NCBI GenBank assembly: GCA_963377175.1
Contig: CAUJNA010000458.1
Coordinates: 225,033-289,032 of the forward strand
Length of the DNA: 64,000 nt
Direction: 5' to 3'
DNA from: Effrenium voratum
Taxonomy: Eukaryota; Sar; Dinophyceae; Suessiales; Symbiodiniaceae
Shown: piece by piece, positions 61,584 to 64,000 of the stretch
Numbering within the stretch: the stretch's first letter is position 1
Layout: every line of letters begins with the position of its first letter
Notes under the pieces: model-generated
What the model was told of the DNA's origin: nothing
Seen by the model: the letters and a program-made list of their open reading frames with translations, nothing else
The model's database searches: none
Program-made: the position numbers and the translations under genes

Positions 61584-61680
61584 GATGGCGCGGCCATTGC
61601 GCTTGGATCTCTCCGAGCCGCTGGCGCCGTACAAGATTCTGAACCCCAAGCAGCTGGAGGATTCGAAGCTCCGAGGGGGC
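61584..61680 (+). CDS. Candidate exon of a plus-strand gene
   Basis: Acceptor agcttcCAG|G; reads MARPLRLDLSEPLAPYKILN then PKQLEDSKLRGG, with a possible GA donor (gggggc|GAGTTT). It follows the exon at 60,682 in matching phase. No family recognised. Confidence 0.45.
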
Positions 61681-61946
61681 GAGTTTCGCATACATGGATT
61701 CTTGTTGTTTTTTCGTGTAAGACCTGAAGGCACAACTCAAAACTCTCACTTAGCGGTGTGTTTGAGGAACACCTTTTTTGCGTGCATCCAAAGTTCATTT
61801 GAAATCCGGAGCTCTGTGTGTGTGTGTGCGGAGTGACAGAATTACCCTGTCACCAACCTTTTAATCTCAGCAGGGGGACGTGGTGTGCAATCAGGGACCA
61901 CGTCCAACGATTGCACGGGAAGCAGAGCCTGATCAGCTCTGTGTAC

Positions 61947-62114
61947 CTGCCGGTGGTGTTGTTGTTTGTTTTGCTGTGTGTGCTTCATGTTTCACCTTGT
62001 AACATTAGAGTGAAGCCACCGTTTTCGCCACTCCTAGGCCAACCCACTCGAAGCTTACCGGTTGAACCGGTTGCACTCGAAAGATGAGATCTCTCCTTCG
62101 GGAGTTGAAGTGTG
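61947..62114 (+). repeat. Left copy of a ~160-bp direct duplication
   Basis: Matches 62,976-63,137 with a few substitutions and an extra 9-bp ACCGGTTGA-type unit (GGTTGAACCGGTTGCACTCG here against GGTTGCACTCG there). Confidence 0.8.
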
Positions 62115-62774
62115 AATACCCTGTGTGTACCCATTGTGTGACCCCGTGCCGGCCTCGCCGGAAAATTGGACCTCAACGTTCTGATCATAGACCAGCGGAA
62201 TTTCACATTTAAGCAGACACGGGGTTTCACTAAAGGGAAGACAGCCACTCAATCATAGAACGTTTCACACGTCCGTTTCTCGACTTCGTCATCCGCGTGT
62301 CCGTCTTCTGGTTCTTCGCCTGGCTTCTCCTTCCTCCCGCTCTCTTCTTCCTGTTTTTCGAGGCCCGCGCGTCCGTCCTCCTTTGGCCGTTTATGGATGG
62401 CCTGGTTGTCTTCGCGTTGTTCACCTTTCTCCTCGTCGTCTTCTTCCTGTCTGTCTACCTGTTCCTTGCTCTCCTCACGCAGTTTGGCTTGACGTCTTCC
62501 TCCCCTTCCGTTGCTATTTCGTGTTCGTCCTCTTGGTCCCTCGAATCTCGATGTCCTCTTCCTCGAGCCTTGGTCTTCATCCTCTGCGCCTGTCCGGGCG
62601 GGACGCGTCGCCCTAAAAACACATACCAACCCCGCCAACCCCCTTCCCTTCCCTCTTTTCCCTTTTGTTCCCTTGTCTTTCTCCCTCTCTTCTCTTTTCT
62701 TTCATCTCTCCTTTGAATGGGCGGGCTGCTGCGCTAACTACGCATCTCGTCCCCTTTGTCTTATTTTTTTTCTT

Positions 62775-62848
<74 letters not shown>

Positions 62849-62975
62849 TCTTTGTTTCGTTCCCCCGTTTTTGCAGTCTTTCTTCTTTTTCTCTTTTCCC
62901 CTTTCCCGCTACATCCTGTTCTTCCTCTTCGCCCGATGAGGGATGGCCTGTTCTTCTTCTCGGTCTTCAACTACG
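62115..62975. repeat. Pyrimidine-rich spacer with CT microsatellite
   Basis: Strongly C/T-biased from about 62,265 to 62,935; a pure CT repeat lies at 62,777-62,843. Long open frames on both strands here are compositional. Confidence 0.8.
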
Positions 62976-63137
62976 CTGCCGGTGGTGTTGTTGTTGATTG
63001 TTTTGCTGTGTGTGCTTCATGTTTGACCTTGTAACATTGGAGCGAAGCCACCGTTTTCACCACTCCTAAGCCAGCCCACTCGAAGCTTACCGGTTGCACT
63101 CGAAAGCTGAGATCTCTCCTTCGGGAGTTGAAGTGTG
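62976..63137 (+). repeat. Right copy of the ~160-bp direct duplication
   Basis: See 61,947-62,114. Both copies start CTGCCGGTGGTGTTGTTGTT and end GGGAGTTGAAGTGTG. Confidence 0.8.
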
Positions 63138-63335
63138 TGTGAGTGTGTGTGTATATGTCACAGTGTGTGGGCGGAGGGGGGGGCGGGTTCCAGGTGCCTT
63201 AAAAGTTTAAAAGTCCGGCAGTAGTTTAAAGCATCACGCGGGCCAATCGAAAGGCAGCGTGCCAGGAGATGTCCAGGAAGCGCCTGCCAGGCCGGGGAGA
63301 AGATGAGTAGATATATCTACATAGGTATGTATAAG

Positions 63336-63356
63336 TGTATATATATATATATATTT

Positions 63357-63394
<38 letters not shown>

Positions 63395-63410
63395 CTACAT
63401 ATATATATAT
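63336..63410. repeat. AT dinucleotide repeat
   Basis: TATATA tracts separated by TTTCAACA and TTTCTACA, 63,336-63,410. Confidence 0.95.
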
Positions 63411-64000
63411 CCCTGGGTGGGTAGGGTGGGGGACCCCTAGTTGTTGGTTTGGATTGGCTTGGACATTTGAACCCCGTCTGACCATGGTTTTTTTTCCGGA
63501 CCTCCAGTGTCGCCCTTCTCCTTTTTGGAGGGGGGTTCCCTTTCAAGACAACTGCAAAAATGGTGCCTGTTTGGTCAGGCACACTTAGGGGCACCTAGGG
63601 GCTTCTCCAAGTCGTCACTCAAGGCAGTTGGATCTGGGTCGAACTCTTTCTCCATGAAGACCAGGGCAAGCAGGCCGAAATCGTAGACCTAAGTATTGCA
63701 AGTGAGACATTTTCTCATGCTTTGGTGGTTGAGTCTGGTTGGTTTACTTGCGCCCACCGTGTGTGTTTCGCCAAGCTCCTCGTTGCTTGCTTCGCCTCGT
63801 TGCTCTCTCGCGCGGGTCCGAGCCTTCGTGGCCTCGGAGGCTGCCTTTTTGGGCTGCCCTTCCCTCAGCCGCGGGCTCGGACTTGCAACCAGACAGCCCA
63901 TGAGGGTGGTGCGTCTTGAGTCTTGAGGCTCTGAACCCTTGAGTCTTGGTTTAAAGGGAAGCCAACAGGAAGAACACAAATCACCCATTTTCCCAGGTCA
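63411..64000. other. Spacer with dispersed-repeat core at the window end
   Basis: No exon supported. TTGGTTTAAAGGGAAGCCAA at 63,947-63,966, followed by CAGGAAGAAC, is among the most complete copies of the dispersed core; another fragment lies at 63,515-63,570. Confidence 0.5.

Noticed and set aside
62297..62997. Plus-strand frames rich in Ser, Leu, Phe and Pro
   Set aside because: Explained by the C/T-biased tract and CT microsatellite.

Overview
The window looks like nuclear DNA of a dinoflagellate; I cannot resolve the genus. Four things point there. (1) A complete alpha-tubulin gene in 12 small exons uses mostly GC and GA splice donors with AG|G acceptors. (2) A 14-nt match to the 3' end of the dinoflagellate trans-spliced leader sits directly before a decayed coding stretch. 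(3) Gene density is very low: short GC-rich exons lie in large introns full of microsatellites and small inverted-repeat elements. (4) There is no operon-like packing.

Layout. 1-7.7 kb: a few orphan plus-strand exons, a GGATT tract and a 1.4-kb TTAA tract. 7,743-16,727: alpha-tubulin; intron 2 (4.8 kb) holds a 1.9-kb CAAG/CCAG array that is falsely open on both strands. 16.7-33.6 kb: mostly non-coding repeats with isolated exon candidates (25,308; 26,285; 32,130) and a spliced-leader-tagged processed pseudogene (27,528-28,612). 33.6-35.0 kb: a long hairpin and a CCTAGTATT satellite. 36.2-40.4 kb: exons of a repeated protein module, with an AT-rich island between them.

43,384-54,145: a complete non-LTR (LINE-type) retrotransposon bounded by a 15-bp target-site duplication. 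It has three long overlapping or abutting reading frames. ORF A carries hydrophobic segments and an OTU-like cysteine protease domain. ORF B carries a Tpt1/KptA RNA 2'-phosphotransferase domain with its catalytic residues present, plus a long basic and coiled-coil region. ORF C carries an APE endonuclease, a reverse transcriptase (YVDD) and a Cys/His finger. A to B would need a -1 frameshift, and an A AAG GGA heptamer lies in the overlap. B and C share a frame and are separated by one UGA in the leaky context UGA-CUAG. The three could be made as one polyprotein of about 3,500 residues. This is the most novel object in the window.

54.1-64 kb: further exons of a plus-strand gene (55,607; 58,796; 60,682; 61,584), a 1.8-kb array of 61-bp units flanked by 32-bp direct repeats, a 160-bp duplication and several microsatellites. 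No rRNA, tRNA or CRISPR array was recognised. Exon calls outside alpha-tubulin and the retrotransposon rest on codon-like composition and splice-site fit only.
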